Below, piece after piece: positions 21,127 through 33,909 of a stretch of 64,000 nt of DNA. This DNA is from Rhynchospora pubera (lineage: Eukaryota > Streptophyta > Magnoliopsida > Poales > Cyperaceae): the NCBI GenBank assembly GCA_028095005.1, contig CM051463.1:5378295-5442294 (forward strand). The letters run 5' to 3'. The number at the start of each line of letters is the position of its first letter. Within the stretch, counting starts at the first letter, position 1. The notes beneath the pieces are model-generated. The model had not been told where the DNA came from. It saw only the letters and a list, made by a program, of their open reading frames with translations, and searched no databases. The translations under genes and the position numbers were made by a program.

Positions 21127-23822
21127 TCAGATGCTTGAAAAAGATCGGGCAACTCTAGTTTGAGGTGATCGGGTTTCACGCAGTCGCCTTTCAGCAGATA
21201 ATAACTTTGCAAATCTGCAAAATAATAACCAATTTTTAAAACATCCAAATTGAATGAAGATATTCTTTTTAATAATATGAACTTACCTTACTAAAGCTTG
21301 TGCATTGGTCCCTTCATCAGTGGGCTCCACACGGCCGGTCTCAAGATTTTCCCTCGAGACTGGTTTGTTCAATAACGACTCACCCACCTTGACCAAATTC
21401 TCCAAGTTCTCCTTTGTCGCAACATCAACTGAGGCTACCGTCCCAGTCAGCGTATCATCCTATTTACACAATTTCTTTAAGACAACATGACAACCAAAGT
21501 ATATAGAACCAACTTGGAGTATAATAGAAATACACCCTTACTTGGATTCTGAGATAATTTTGCTTCGAGTGGAGAGCCTGGAAAGTAACTGAGATGTGGA
21601 TGTCAACCATGTCGGCACTTGCTTGAGTGAAAACATCAACCAAAGGAGTTGATCCCTTGCTAAGCAGCCAACCAAAGACTCCCCACCCTTTGGCGAGCTT
21701 CGCATCGTACCTGTCTTCTCCTTGCGAGGAGCCAGTGCCAATCGAGATGACCAGGAACCGGCGATAATCCATGGGTTTTATTGGGAAGAAATCTGGATTC
21801 TCTTTTATCACCTGCTTCGACACCTCTCCCATTGCAACCAAAGCCTGAGGAAGAGAATTGAACTCCTCTTTAATAAGTAAATAATTTATAAAATGCAAAA
21901 AAGTCGCAGAAATTTATGGGACAAAAATTTTGTCCTTTAGAAGTTCATGTAACAATTCTGTTTTGCTAATGAATGTTTGTTTCCCAGTACAGACACAACC
22001 TGGACCAACCTGAAAACACCAGAACAAGAACATTTCAGGCTTGAAATGGCAGCCCGTAAATCAGAGTTACAACCCATTTTAACATTAAAAAAAAAGAAAA
22101 AAACTAAAGTCAACCATGATATGCAAATCATGTTTGTCAGGTAAAATCCCAAATTGACCCAAGCCTCCAACCAAAATTAACCTGATATGATAGCCTAACC
22201 CAATCCAGTAATAAAAACTGAAGACCAAGCCAGCTGGACATCAATAGACCAGATACCATAACAACCCGCCCATTTGCTACCACTATATTTTACCAGCCAG
22301 TAAGAAAAGAAGTCAATTCATCCTTTCTTCTCTTTTGGTTCCTACTTTTTTTTCATATATAGTAAACATACCATATCATATCAATAAACTATTTTATTAT
22401 ATTAATTTCAGGTTTAGCCAATTTCTTACTGGGTTATTAGCTGCTACACCTCCATCAATTAGGTTAAATTCTCTCATGTTTCCATGGCTGTCTTCAGTTG
22501 TGAAATAATGTGCTGGCAGATAAGTTGGAGCAGCAGATGTGCCAATGATGATGTCAGATAAAAGTGCATCTTTTAGGCTTTTCTTGTTGCGCACCTATGA
22601 AAAACAAGTCAACAGTTTCATTAACATGGAGAATATGTTTTGAGAGGGAAAGAAAGAGATAGGTTGTTGAGGGAGCCAGGGAGGGAAGGACAGAATTAGA
22701 AATATATGGATATACCTCATAGGTGGAGAAGATGGTAGGCTGAAGGTGTTTAATATCAAAGGTGGGAATGACAACATTAGTAACAGTCTGATGTAGCCTA
22801 GTGTTTCCTAAGTTCTTTCGGATAATATTATGAAGGTACTTTCCATCATATCGTGGGCCCCAAGTGGCTCGGAGCAACTTCATCGCTGTTCCTACCATTC
22901 CACTGCCAACAAAAGAAAATATTAATATGACAAAAAAGTACACAATACATGATCACCAAATTAAACATAATAAACAGCATGTGGTGGAATCAGTCATCAG
23001 AGTGGCATCCTAGTACCAGTCGGAATACAGAAACTAATAATACTAATAGTACCTAAATCAGCACAATGCATAACCAGTGGCAGTGGGTAGTAGCAATTTC
23101 ACTTTACACAAACTATAGATTCCTAACGCCAGTACCAAATATTCATAGAGAAACCAACCAGGTTTGAGGAAATATCTTGCTTGAGTTCTCCATGTAGAAT
23201 GTCTTGATCTCCTTGGCTGCAAAAAGAGGCCGATTTTTTGTGTCTGGAGCTGTCAACATGGCTGTTACTAGGCCACCTGTGCTGGTTCCTGCTATCACAT
23301 CAAAGTAATCTGCTATCCTGGCATCTTCTCCATCCAGTTTCTTCAAAACAAGTTTAGGAAAAAAAAAAAAACTAAGTTAGCGACAAAACCATGAGCACAA
23401 CTCAAGACTTGGCTCTTCAGTGGTGCCTGACTGTTCTGTGCACTTTGCTAGTACTAATAGTAAGCCTAGCTCAACATAAAGAAAACTTTTTTCTCTATTC
23501 CTGGCTGGCTGGATCCATTATGCCAAAAACAGAAAACATAGGCAATCATTCAACATACTCCTTTTAACAATTCTGGCATAATATAGTTCACATGCAAAAG
23601 AGTACAGAACCAATATTGATAACCTGACTAACAAACAAAGTATCACTTGTCACTTGATGTATCACAGTTAAGTGGCAATACCTGCAACTCGGATTCAAGA
23701 AAAGATAAAATAACAGCTGGTATAATGCCTCTAATCCCACCACCATCAATACTCAGAATGGTGATTAGATTGCCATAAGTTGGTGCCTGGAACTGCAATT
23801 TTGTGCCAGATCTCTCTACCAT
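21127..23822 (-). CDS. PLP: Patatin-like acyl hydrolase (phospholipase A), seven exons
   Basis: Exons: 23822-23682, 23340-23159, 22902-22716, 22594-22430, 21844-21542, 21459-21287, 21214-21127, all with GT/AG borders and matching phases, giving 1239 bp (412 aa), the usual patatin length. The start is the ATG at 23822 (MVERSGTKLQFQAPTYG). Catalytic marks: oxyanion loop DGGGIRG in exon 1, nucleophile motif GTSTGG in exon 2, and the Asp of DGGVAANNP in exon 4, completing the Ser-Asp dyad. Exon 5 holds the conserved RFLVISIGTGS strand and KGWGVFGWL. The last exons end VARSFSSI. Family members remove acyl groups from membrane galactolipids and phospholipids, often under stress. No signal peptide is evident, so a cytosolic location is likely. 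A TATA-like CTATATATATG lies near 23961-23972. A decayed copy lies downstream at 18.3-19.1 kb. Confidence 0.94.
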
Positions 23823-23960
23823 TTTTATATCTATTAGTTTCTTTTTTGATTCGTCCGAGAAATTTTTTCAGGCTTACAATTAAGAGGACAGGTATAGGAG
23901 ATCACAAGAGAAGTTAAAACTACTTTGGGTTTGATGAAATTGGATGGCTAGGAGTCGATA

Positions 23961-23972
23961 CATATATATAGA
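23961..23972 (-). promoter_or_regulatory. Possible TATA box of the patatin-like gene
   Basis: Minus strand reads CTATATATATG about 140 bp upstream of the ATG. Just upstream, AATGAACCTTCGCTTGTCAT and a near copy form a short tandem duplication (about 23998-24062). Confidence 0.4.
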
Positions 23973-24063
23973 TGGCTATTCAAACACTAGAAAGTACAAT
24001 GAACCTTCGCTTGTCATACTTTGTTTACAGAAATGAACCTTCGCTAGTCATACTTTGTTTACG

Positions 24064-26344
24064 GAACGCACACCACAAAAACACGTGCAGTCTTTTTTCA
24101 AATGGTAGACTTGCCGCCTTTAGTCAATATCCACAGCTGGCTTTTGGATTTTGCATAAGCTTCCGTGCACTTTAATCCCTCACATTACTTTTATCTGTAC
24201 AGCATTATTTTAAGATTAACTATGTGTTTCTATTATTGAAAATGGCATAATTTTAAATATTTTTGTTGGTTTATGCATGTGTAATTTCAGATATGACATA
24301 GTAAAATAAAGGCAGATCAACTCTGCTATGCTGTCACCAAATTTTCTATCAGGACAAAATTACTTTCTAAATATTAATATAAAAGATAAAAGATAAGAGC
24401 ATCAGAAGTCCTAATCTATATCTACATCTAAAACAAATTAGTTGATTAGTCAGTGCAATTCACGTTCACCCCATCAATGTTTTAGGCGTTTACGCAAATG
24501 AAATTACGTATTAAAATAAGTAGGATTTATCCATACACAGAATTTTCAAATAGACATGTATTACCAGCAATAAAATTCTTTGGAGGTTCCGATTGAAAAG
24601 ATAAGTCTTAGCAGTCATGCTTATTTAAATTTAATGTGTGGAGCCATATAATGGAAGAGCCCTGAACTGAAGGTAAGATAGGGACTGATAGTTTTGATTG
24701 TTAGGTAGCGTCTTAATCTTACTTTATACAATTCAATACCACATTTAGAATAGATAGTCTATTATAACACAGCAAAAAATAAAGTTCCCATAGGAAAGTT
24801 GGTTCAAATTAACTCAAACAAATTGAAAAATAGCCAAACCAATGTACCATTTACTTGTTTCAGTTAGTTCTGTAACTGACAAAGTTAAGGATATTACATT
24901 TTCGTATGGTCGATCAAATGTAGCAGTCTGCAATCTTCAAAAGAGAAAGAATGTAGGAGCTAAAGCAATATTCTTACTTATTACTACAATACATTCCTAG
25001 AGGATTAGGGATGCACTTCTTAAATAGCAGGCTCAGACATGTACTAGAAAAAAAAATGAACAAATACATTAATCGGAAAATTCAAAATTGTATAATCAAT
25101 AAAAAATTGTTTTTCTTCATTTATACCATGTATTATCACTTATCAAATACTATTACAACACATGAACAAGTATTGTTGGTCGATGGCCAAAGTTAACAAC
25201 CAACTAAAAGTCATATGACATAAACTGTTACTGCACCCCTCAAATAAGTTGCACTATTTCATAATATTTTTATTTTTTTTTTTAATATTCCACAAGTGTT
25301 TCTTTTGCAATTCAATTCAAAACTTGTCAATTATGTTTTTTATTATTTGGTTGCGAATTCTATAGAGCCTTGTTAAAGTTTGGTGAGCACATGACAGGCT
25401 AGATAACAGCTCATAGTGTAATACTCAAATGCTAACAGAGTAACAGCTAAAGTAAGCATATAACTTTTTTTAATTGAGGGTTTCAATACCTCCACCTTTG
25501 TGCATCCTTCTTTGCTCCAGTTAAAAAAATGACAAAATGGAAAGTCGAAACTATTTGTCTTCTTTATTTTGTTTATGATTGTGCAAATGCTTGGTAACAA
25601 TTAGGTTGAGGATAATCATTTTATTTTCAGCAAAAGCCACAATTAATCTACTGTTGTACAATAGGCCGAAGAGACCGAATCTAAAATCCATCCCAAAATG
25701 AGACCAGAATGAACAAAGTTCATAAACAATCTGAAACACAACCAACAGACAATCTATTGAAAACCCAATGCAAACTGGTAGTTTACATAATCTTATCTTA
25801 ACATAACCAAACACAACCGACTTAACCATTTGCAAGTTGCAACGTGTAATTACACAATAATTACGTAAAAGATAGTGATAGTGAAGACTATTTGACACCA
25901 TGGCATTCTTCCCTATGTTGCTGGGCAGATAGCACTCTATTCAGTTCTACCCACAAAAGTGATACAGTCAACTTTTCCCTTTTAACAGAGAACAGAAAAG
26001 TGTTAGGTAATACATGTACAAAATACCAACTATTCAATCAACAATCTAGTACCTGAGATAACATTCTGGATTAATATCTGTTTGTATATGACAAAACAGC
26101 ATCAGCATCTCCTGCCTAGCTAATAGTCTACCTAGAAATACCATATAATAGCCGCCGCCGTGCTGGAAAGGATTTTTCTGAAGAATCATCTTACAAAGGC
26201 ACCTATCTATCACTAGCGGATCTCTCTTGACCCACTTACCAGTAATTTATTCCAAGCACAGTACACCCAAAAATTACTGATTAAACTTACAAAAGGGAGT
26301 GACCCAACAAACAGTTCATGATAAGATAAAATTACCTCGTATTG
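24064..26344. other. Intergenic DNA
   Basis: AT-rich, with poly-T runs near 25270. I see no supported gene. A block at 26150-26240 is open on the minus strand but unrecognised. Confidence 0.5.
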
Positions 26345-26494
26345 TCACGAAAACAGTTTCCACAGAGGATCTAGAAAAGGAGTCAGCGCCTCAGTCATGC
26401 CTCCAACAATCGCCACGTTTCTCCCAACAAAATCCGCTAGTTCGCTTAGGCAGGAAACGTTATCAGGATTCGTATTGCTTTCAATCAAGAGCAT
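26345..26494 (-). CDS. 49-codon ORF with a leader-like upstream region, unknown product
   Basis: ATG at 26494, stop TGA at 26345-26347. First residues MLLIESNTNPDN, then a hydrophobic middle (FVGRNVAIVGG) and an end PFLDPLWKLFS. The minus strand upstream has AAAACCCTACAC, a telo-box-like motif found in many plant 5' leaders. Just past the stop is a donor-like CGAG/GTAATTTT. It may be a first exon whose frame was cut by the stop, a small real protein, or a relic. I do not recognise the sequence. Confidence 0.3.
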   Translation of the reverse strand: MLLIESNTNPDNVSCLSELADFVGRNVAIVGGMTEALTPFLDPLWKLFS

Positions 26495-26885
26495 TGTGGA
26501 GGGAGAGCTACTCCAGGACCAGGAAGGAAACAAAGTGTAGGGTTTTCAGAGGTTTGAGCAAAGCAAAGAAGCGACTGGTCTACTTCCAGTTCCAGTTTTT
26601 TTCTTTCTTTTTTTTTGAGATAAAAGCAGGACCGTTCGATTAGGATTAGAGTCGGAGGCATAGACATAGTGCCCAAACAAAGGAACGAGGTCATTTTTTT
26701 ATATTGTCCGTCCGATCAATAACGACTGTCCGTGATTAATACTAGATTGATATAGGTCTGAAAAAAAATTTAAATGTTGAGATTAAATTGAACAGCTCAG
26801 GTCAAAACGTCAACTAGTCGTTTTAAAAAAACGACAATCCGGGTCCCCCAAACAAAAGGCTTAAAAGCTGGAGTTATGAAACTAT

Positions 26886-27246
26886 GAGTAATGCTAGAAT
26901 CAAATATATAGGACATCAAATACGATCCAACCGTCGATTATTAAAATTTCAAACGGTCGATTCAAATCACTCAATATGATCTCTATATTAAAATATCATT
27001 AAAAATCAAAATTTATATTTTTTCGAATTTTCAAAATTGGAGGATTCAGAACTTTTTAGATTAAGCATATAAAAATATTCCAAAATATAGTAAAAAATTT
27101 TGAAAAAATATAAAATTTGGTCTCTACAGAGATTTTATAACATACAACAATTTGAACGATTTGGATGGGCCATTAGAATCTTAAAAATTCAAATTTTATC
27201 ATGTTGGACAAGTACTTATGTCTTATATGTTTGACACTAGCCACTC
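26886..27246. mobile_element. AT-rich palindromic MITE
   Basis: The ends GAGTAATGCTAGAATCAAA and (complement of the right end) GAGTGGCTAGTGTCAAAC face each other, and the inside is largely self-complementary. Ordered internal blocks (AAATTTGGTCTCTACAGAG, CGATTTGGATGGGCCATTA) recur at 33.9-34.2, 41.6 and 0.35-0.48 kb. Superfamily not determined. Confidence 0.6.
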
Positions 27247-27296
27247 CCTTATAATTTTTATTGCAACCAACTGAATATTTATACTTAAATAATGAA

Positions 27297-27444
27297 GGCT
27301 TCGTTTGGATGGTGTGGGAATAAGAGGAATAAGGAAAGAAGTATTGGGAAGTGTGTAACTTTGTGAAGAGTTTAGATTGTTTATAATAAATTTGGGAGTA
27401 GGAAGAAACTATTCTTTTATTCTTGCACTCATCCAAACGGAGCT
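27297..27444. mobile_element. Tourist-like MITE
   Basis: Left end GGCTTCGTTTGGATGG, right end CATCCAAACGGAGCT, flanked by GAA on both sides. The inside shares the GTGAAGAGTTTAGATTGTTT block with the other Tourist-like copies. Confidence 0.75.
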
Positions 27445-27533
27445 GAAACATTTATACTATCTAACTGAATATTTAGATAAGAAATAAGTGTGTTAGATGA
27501 GGGAGGACCATAGAGCCGAAAAAATTAATAGTA

Positions 27534-29431
27534 ACGTTACTGTTCATCTAAATTTCGATAATAATAAAAAAAAATTAATTTTAATACTAATATTGCTGGA
27601 TCGTCGTTTGAAATGACAAATGGTCTGAACTCATAGCTCGTGGTTCCAAACAATTATCCAACATTGGATCGTCGTTTGAAACCACGATCCAAGACAATAC
27701 TTTAGAAATTGAGTTATGTACACGCTTTACTTCATTTTTAGTATGTTCTAGAAAAAAATTAAATGAAGATTTATATGTACAGGCTCGTATCAATGCTATG
27801 TACAATTCAACTTCATACACACAAAATCTTAATTCTTGTGGCCGATTGGGACAATGATGCTTTAATTTCGGCAAAGTTTTTGTGCTGGCAAATTTCAGGC
27901 AATTTAAATCTGGATAACAAGATAATGCTTTTTGATATTCGATAGCAGCCTTCTAGATTGTGACTTCTCAATTTTATTTATTTATTTTTTTTCTTTCGAG
28001 TATTTTCGCATTTCATTAACGTAACTAACGGGGTCAAATTTTAGGCCACTAATTTTTGGTCCCACTTTACCATAAAAGACAATATACATATCTATACTAC
28101 TTATAAAGTATCATATAGAAAGAGTAAACTTGTCATATAAAAGGGTGTAAACAATTCTTATATCAATTATGGACCATTGATTTGTGTAATTTGATTTTAT
28201 CAATGGTCTAGATCAAGGTTAGACTTTTCTTTAAAAAAATTAAATTACTACCAAATTAGTATTTATTTAAAAGAAAAGACTAAATTATTGATTTTACCAT
28301 ATTTTTATTGTCTAACATGTAACATTTTATATATAACAAAAAATAATAATATTATTTTTTTTTTATTTGCCCACGTATTGAGGAAATCTTTTCCTAGTCC
28401 AGTTTAAAGTTCTACAAAATGCGAAATAAATATATGAGATATTTAAATAATATAATAATGTTGGCTAAGATTAAACGCAAGACAGGTGTAGTTCTGATTT
28501 CTGACTAAAAAGGTATGTAGAAACTATTTATTGAAGTGATCATTAAACGCAAATATTGCAATGACCATTATATTTTTAGCAATCAATATTTTACTCTGCT
28601 ATCCACACAACCGTCATGGCTGACGTGTCTTAAATAAAATGAATATTTATATTTAGTTCCCAATACTACTAGTCTACTAATTCGTATAACAGCTGAAATA
28701 ATAGGAAATTAAACTAGTCATGATGTTAGTAGTATATTATGGTCATCAGAAACATTATAGGTTTTCTATTCTGACGCAAAAATAATATGAAAAGAGGACG
28801 TAACGTCTAACATATTATTTAGAAAATGTCAACAATTTATTGAAAAAAAAAACGAAATCCATGTAAATGTAAATATGAAAACAGAATGCAACACGCCAAA
28901 CTTTGACACTTTTCTCAAATTAATCCAGATAATGTTTGAAAATTAAAAAAAAAATCAACGGGTTCTTACATGTTTCCGCGCGGAGCCACTTTGAGAATCA
29001 ATTGACCTGCTGACATTCATAATTCTTTTCCCCTTTTTGAAGGTTAATAATTGTAAAACGAATATTATAATTATTTTAATTTGCCACCACAAAAATTTTG
29101 CCGAAATTAAAGCATCATTGTCCCAATCGTCCACAAGAATTAAAGGTTTTGTGTGTATGAAGTTGAAGTGTACATAGCATTGATACGAGCCGTGTACATA
29201 TAAATCTTCATTTAATTTTTTTTCTAGAACATACTAAATAAACAGTGTACATAACTCAATTTCCAAAATGTTGCCTTGGATCGTCGTTACAAATGACGAT
29301 TCAATATTGGATCGTCGTTTGGAATGACGATCTAAGAATTCAGAACATTCGTCATTTCAAACGACGATCTACGTTAGTATTAAAATTTCAATTTTTTTTG
29401 TTATTATCAAAATTTAGATGAACAGTAACGT
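27534..29431. mobile_element. Long-TIR transposon, non-autonomous, 1.9 kb
   Basis: Inverted repeats of about 355 bp: the left one runs 27534 to about 27893 and the right one from about 29079 to 29431. Outer ends are ACGTTACTGTTCATCTAAAT and its complement. Both arms contain short repeats of GGATCGTCGTTTGAAA facing each other. The 1.2-kb centre has no recognisable transposase. Very long TIRs suggest the Mutator-like superfamily, but no clear 9-bp target repeat was seen. Confidence 0.78.
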
Positions 29432-29745
29432 TTATATGAGGAATTTTATCAGAATGGGAATTATATACGTAACGAACTAACGATATTTGTACAATACAAA
29501 TTAAGAAAAAAAAATGGAATAATTCACTTGAATACAATTATTTTGCTACATAATGATTTTTTTTGAAAAAAAATCTAATAATGTTGGAAATAATTAAAAA
29601 TAAATTCTGGCTGTATTATTCGACATAAAAAAAGCTGAACAACCAAATTTCATGCGAATAATTAAGTCTTATTGACGATGCATCAAGGCATGTTAAATTC
29701 ATCATTCGACAATCTAAATCAATTGATGAATGTAATATCTATGCG

Positions 29746-30024
29746 TAGGGCTGAAAACGGAAACCGTTTTAATCGTTTTTAGTTTCGTTCCGTCCGGACG
29801 AACAGTTAACAAAACAACAAAACGGTTTCGTTTGGTTGGACGAAACAATCAACGAAACAATGAAACGGTTTCGTCTATGTGTAAATTCATGAAAATTTCA
29901 TCCATTTCGATCGTTCCGTCCGCACGAAACGATCAACGAAATTAAATTTCTGTTTCGTCAACGAAACGAAACGGTTAGACGAAACACCCTAGTTTCGTCA
30001 CCGTTTCGACCGTTTTGCAGCCCT
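29746..30024. mobile_element. hAT-type MITE, 279 bp
   Basis: An 8-bp target repeat TCTATGCG (29738-29745 and 30025-30032) flanks ends TAGGGCTGAAAACGG and CCGTTTTGCAGCCCT. The inside is rich in AACGAAACGGTTTCGT-type motifs, as in the hAT elements at 39.8 and 62.3 kb. Confidence 0.9.
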
Positions 30025-30032
30025 TCTATGCG

Positions 30033-30992
30033 TTTCCTATATATCCTTGCATTATTGTGTCAGATCTTTTTATTCGCTTCCCTATGCTATCTTTGAATCT
30101 GTAAACTTTAATCTTGTACACGTCTTTTACAAAAATAAATTATAGACAGAATGAACATTTTTTTGATCTAATAATCTTATGTGATGAAATAAAAAATTCT
30201 TTGAATTCTCAAAATAAATTATATTATTTTGATGCATAAATTAAAAACACAAAAACAACACATTCCTAAAAAACAGTAAGTTATTCTCATCTAAATAGGA
30301 TTCAGAAAACAATTTAGTAACTTAGCATTTTTGCTTCCTTAATTTATTTTTATCATGTAATTGGGCTGGTAATTTGGTGCAAAGACCTATTTAAAATAAG
30401 AGTGTCTTGTTATCAAAGGGCATTTATATATACCATCGAAAACAGAGAGGAATTCACGTTTCTTGCTTATGGATCGGATTTAAGACTATTGAAATATCAA
30501 AGTGACCAGCAACTAACAACCAGAAACTTAAGTTCTACTTCCTAATAAATTTTTAACATCAACGCGGAAAACATTATTAAGTTATTTGATTTTCCAGTTG
30601 CCGTCCATTTTGTTGTGATTTGAACTACTCGTTGTTAATTAACATATTAGGCCCCCTGGTTGTTTTCTTAACGATTAATATTTACTGTCTATTTTTATGA
30701 TTACAAGTAGATAGATTCTTTGTAGGTACACCAATTTGTCAACGTCATTGTCCTTTTATTTGACAGCTCAACTAACATCCGTGAAAACAGATCTACATGT
30801 AATCCTCCGAATTGTTTATACCAAATCCAACTGTAATGTACTCCCACAATACTTGCACGAAGAACATTGTAATTTATTAATAATAAGTAATCCATAAATG
30901 ATTCTTTGCAACTAAAATTCAAATAATCATGTTTTACCATAATGACCTCTGAAAAGATAAAATTACAAACATGAACAACTGACCACAACTTT
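30033..30992. other. Intergenic DNA downstream of the first carboxylesterase
   Basis: AT-rich. Nothing recognised. Confidence 0.6.
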
Positions 30993-31907
30993 TCACTCCT
31001 TATTCAGAAATTCAGCAACGATCTCATCCTGCTGCAGCGCCATCTCCGATACCGGGTTCCCCAGGAAGAAGCAGTGCCCCTCTCCAGCAGCTTCCCAAAT
31101 TTTCACCTCCCCTTTCCATTCACTCTCCTTCAACTTCTCGTAATAAGCCCGGCCTCGATCATTTAATGCATCCATTTCTGCAACTGTGATCAAAATTCGT
31201 TCACACCCGAGCTTCCCAAGTGGCGGGGCCGCCTTCGTGAGTGGATTGATCAATGGATCATCCAATCCACTTGTCTTTGGGCACACTATTTTCCATATGC
31301 TCTTGAGGTTCTCGGCTGCCACTGGATCCTTCTTTTCTGATTCGACCTCTTTCGAGGAAAGGAAGTACGGATGGAGCAGCAACGCACCACGGATCTTGGC
31401 ACCTCCATACATTGCCACATGGTGCACAATGTTGGCACCTGCGCTTTCTCCAAGGATAAAAAGTCGTTTCAAATCACCATGGTTTGCAAGCAATTGCTCA
31501 GATCCACCGTCTGCATGAGAGATGACCCAGTCGAATGCGGCATATGAATCCTCATATGCAATGAGAACAGGATGTTCTGGAGCAAGCCGGTACTGAACGG
31601 AAATAATGATGACATTTGCTTTAGCAGCTAGAGCGGTGGCGTAGCTATGCCAAGGTATGTCGAATGCCGAGCCGATACAAAATGCACCACCATGATAGTA
31701 CACTAGAACCGGGACTTTTTTGTCGGTGTCTAGTTTGGGGAGGTAAAGGCGAGCCGAGACGTTTGGTGTGATTGTAACATCTTTGGAAGAGATGCCAGTA
31801 GTAGGATCAGTTGATGGCGGTACAATTTGGGTTGCGACGAATCGCTCAACCTGACCGGAATTGTATATTTTGATGACATTCTCTATCTTGTATATTACTT
31901 CGTCCAT
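30993..31907 (-). CDS. CXE: Plant carboxylesterase, CXE family (304 aa)
   Basis: An alpha/beta-hydrolase of the HSL/GID1-like plant carboxylesterase family, single exon, full family length. Oxyanion hole His72-Gly-Gly (VYYHGGAFC). Nucleophile elbow GESAG with Ser155. Acid Asp246 in AEMDALNDRG. Catalytic His278 in GEGHCFF. The N-terminal IKIYNSGQVERF and the SSKDV, VSARLYLPK motifs are the family's lid entry. No signal peptide, so probably cytosolic. A complete Ser-Asp-His triad argues for an active esterase rather than a gibberellin receptor, where the His is replaced. Substrate unknown: family members act on small esters, glycosides or pesticides. It is the most diverged of the three short copies in the cluster. 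Confidence 0.94.
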   Translation of the reverse strand: MDEVIYKIENVIKIYNSGQVERFVATQIVPPSTDPTTGISSKDVTITPNVSARLYLPKLDTDKKVPVLVYYHGGAFCIGSAFDIPWHSYATALAAKANVIIISVQYRLAPEHPVLIAYEDSYAAFDWVISHADGGSEQLLANHGDLKRLFILGESAGANIVHHVAMYGGAKIRGALLLHPYFLSSKEVESEKKDPVAAENLKSIWKIVCPKTSGLDDPLINPLTKAAPPLGKLGCERILITVAEMDALNDRGRAYYEKLKESEWKGEVKIWEAAGEGHCFFLGNPVSEMALQQDEIVAEFLNKE

Positions 31908-33250
31908 TCGATCAATTTGTGGATATGGTGCTGAATTTCTGATTGAGATGGGAAGGTAAACGGGATGATATCTGATATGAGGTTTATTGAAGAAAAATCA
32001 GCTGTACCTTTTCTACATATATTAGCTGGGCAGCTGTTGACAAGTTTATCTAAGGGGAAAAGCAAAAACCTTTTCTACATATATAAATTAAAAGTGTTAG
32101 ATGGATGGAGAAATATAAAACTCCCAACGTCAGATGTTAAAGAGAGACGCTTGATCGTTGATAGTTGTGGAAGCCTGCCTAAGAAATATTAAACTCAAAG
32201 GTCAGTGTACCAGCCGTAAGGTAACAATAAATATATATGCATTAATGCATGTATATTCTGACTAATCAAACACTTGATAGGCAAGTGGGCTGCTAGTGGG
32301 ACAGGTGCGTTCTGATATTTGGGATATTGAAAATTTGAAATGGTGGATCATGGAAATTAAGTCGTAACGCCTAATTAGGTAGTTCAAAAATTATAACTTG
32401 GTCTTATGTAGTTCAAAAACTGCAGCATTTTTATTCTGTAGCCTTGAACTTCAAACTAGCTATTTTGTAGAAATTAGTAAATGTTTTTTTTCCAAATTAA
32501 TTTATGATTAACTTTGGTATTTGTAAATTTAATAATATTATCAAAGGTTATATACTTTTTGTGAAGTATAGCTTTTTCATTATATGAAGAATGGTTAAAA
32601 ATTTTTTTGAGAAAATACTATATTAATGGAAGAAGTAATACATCATTGAGTGCAAACAATAATATTTGTTAGATGAAACACGTAATGGTGCAAATTTGTC
32701 CATAAATTTTGAAATTATGTACATATTACTTACTTAGAAGTATTGGTAGAATGTTATGAACAATCAAGCTTGAATATAATAAATATCCTAACAATATACA
32801 AGGAAATACAAGAAAGAATATGCACAAGAGATTTCAACGGAATTACTTAAAATCATCTCTTCTCAACGTCATCCACATTATTCCCTCTTCAGCGTCATTT
32901 TTTTTAAATACTTGCTTAGCGTTATTCTCATTCTTTCCATTTTTGTTGTTAAGCTTCATTCAATGCGTGCCCATCCCTTCTAAAATTCAATACTAGAATT
33001 TCGATTATTTGTATGGAAACTTTACATGGGTATTCATGTACCCTTGATTATAATAAGGAAATCTCACTGTCAGATCAGCGAATATTTTTTCATCTGTGTA
33101 ACCATAATTTATTGTACGCACGATTATAACATTTCACTCTACCGTCGAAAGTGTGCTAGAAACACCCATGTTTATATTGAACTGCAGGCCCACGTGAAGT
33201 AGCCAAATGACCCATGAAAGGATACATTCCAATGTCTGAATCTTCTTATA
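31908..33250. other. Intergenic DNA upstream of the first carboxylesterase
   Basis: A segment containing CCTTTTCTACATATAT occurs twice near 32009 and 32069. Otherwise AT-rich with no gene recognised. Confidence 0.55.
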
Positions 33251-33399
33251 GGGTGCGTTTGGATCGTTGGAAGAAAGAAGAAGAAGAAGGAAGAAGAAGA
33301 AAAAAAATTATAAACAATTCAAACTCTTCACAAAGTTACACACTTCCCAATATTTCTTCTCACTTCTTCCTTTCTTCCCACACCTATCCAAACGCACCC
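33251..33399. mobile_element. Tourist-like MITE
   Basis: Ends GGGTGCGTTTGGATCG and ATCCAAACGCACCC, flanked by the 3-bp repeat ATA (33248-33250 and 33400-33402). A GAAGAAGAAG run lies in the left half and the common AACTCTTCACAAAGTTACAC block in the centre. Confidence 0.88.
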
Positions 33400-33858
33400 A
33401 TAAATTCATGTGGCTTTTGATAGAACATGGTAAATATTCAACAAAAAAAAAAGTATGATTGGTTAGAGAAAGGAGGGGTAATATGTTACAAACATTTTCT
33501 TTTGGAAATTGAAATTGCCCCTTAAAATACAAATGTTCCTACGGTTATTGAGTGAAAGAAGAATTTTAACCAGAAATATTTTACTACTTAGAGGTTATGA
33601 ATGAAACCCTGGATATAACTATTGTTCACATTTAAAAACAGTAGATCATCTTATGTTCAGGCGTACTCACTCTTCTAGAATATGGTGTTGGTTTCATGAT
33701 TTTTTTTTATATCAATATCATTGTAGATAGGCTTGAAAATTAATGATTTGTGACCAAACATGCCTTGAATTAATTAACTTTTGAAAAAATTCATTAAAAT
33801 TGATTACAATTATTATATTTGACACGTGCTATCGATTTTCTATCAATTTATTTTTCAA

Positions 33859-33908
33859 CAACAACAACAACTAAGTCTTTTGTCCCAAGCAAATTGGGGT
33901 ATCGACTC
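33859..33908 (-). mobile_element. Truncated SINE/LINE tail with (TTG)n end
   Basis: The minus strand reads ACCCCAATTTGCTTGGGAC, then AAAAGACTTAG, then a run of GTT. This is close to the widely distributed plant Au-SINE/RTE 3' end. The repeat ATTTTTCAA flanks it (33850-33858 and 33909-33917), supporting a retroposed, 5'-truncated copy. Confidence 0.65.
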
Positions 33909-33909
33909 A

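Noticed and set aside
27534..27550. 9-bp target repeat of the long-TIR element
   Set aside because: The flanking bases on the two sides do not match convincingly, so the superfamily is left as probable only.
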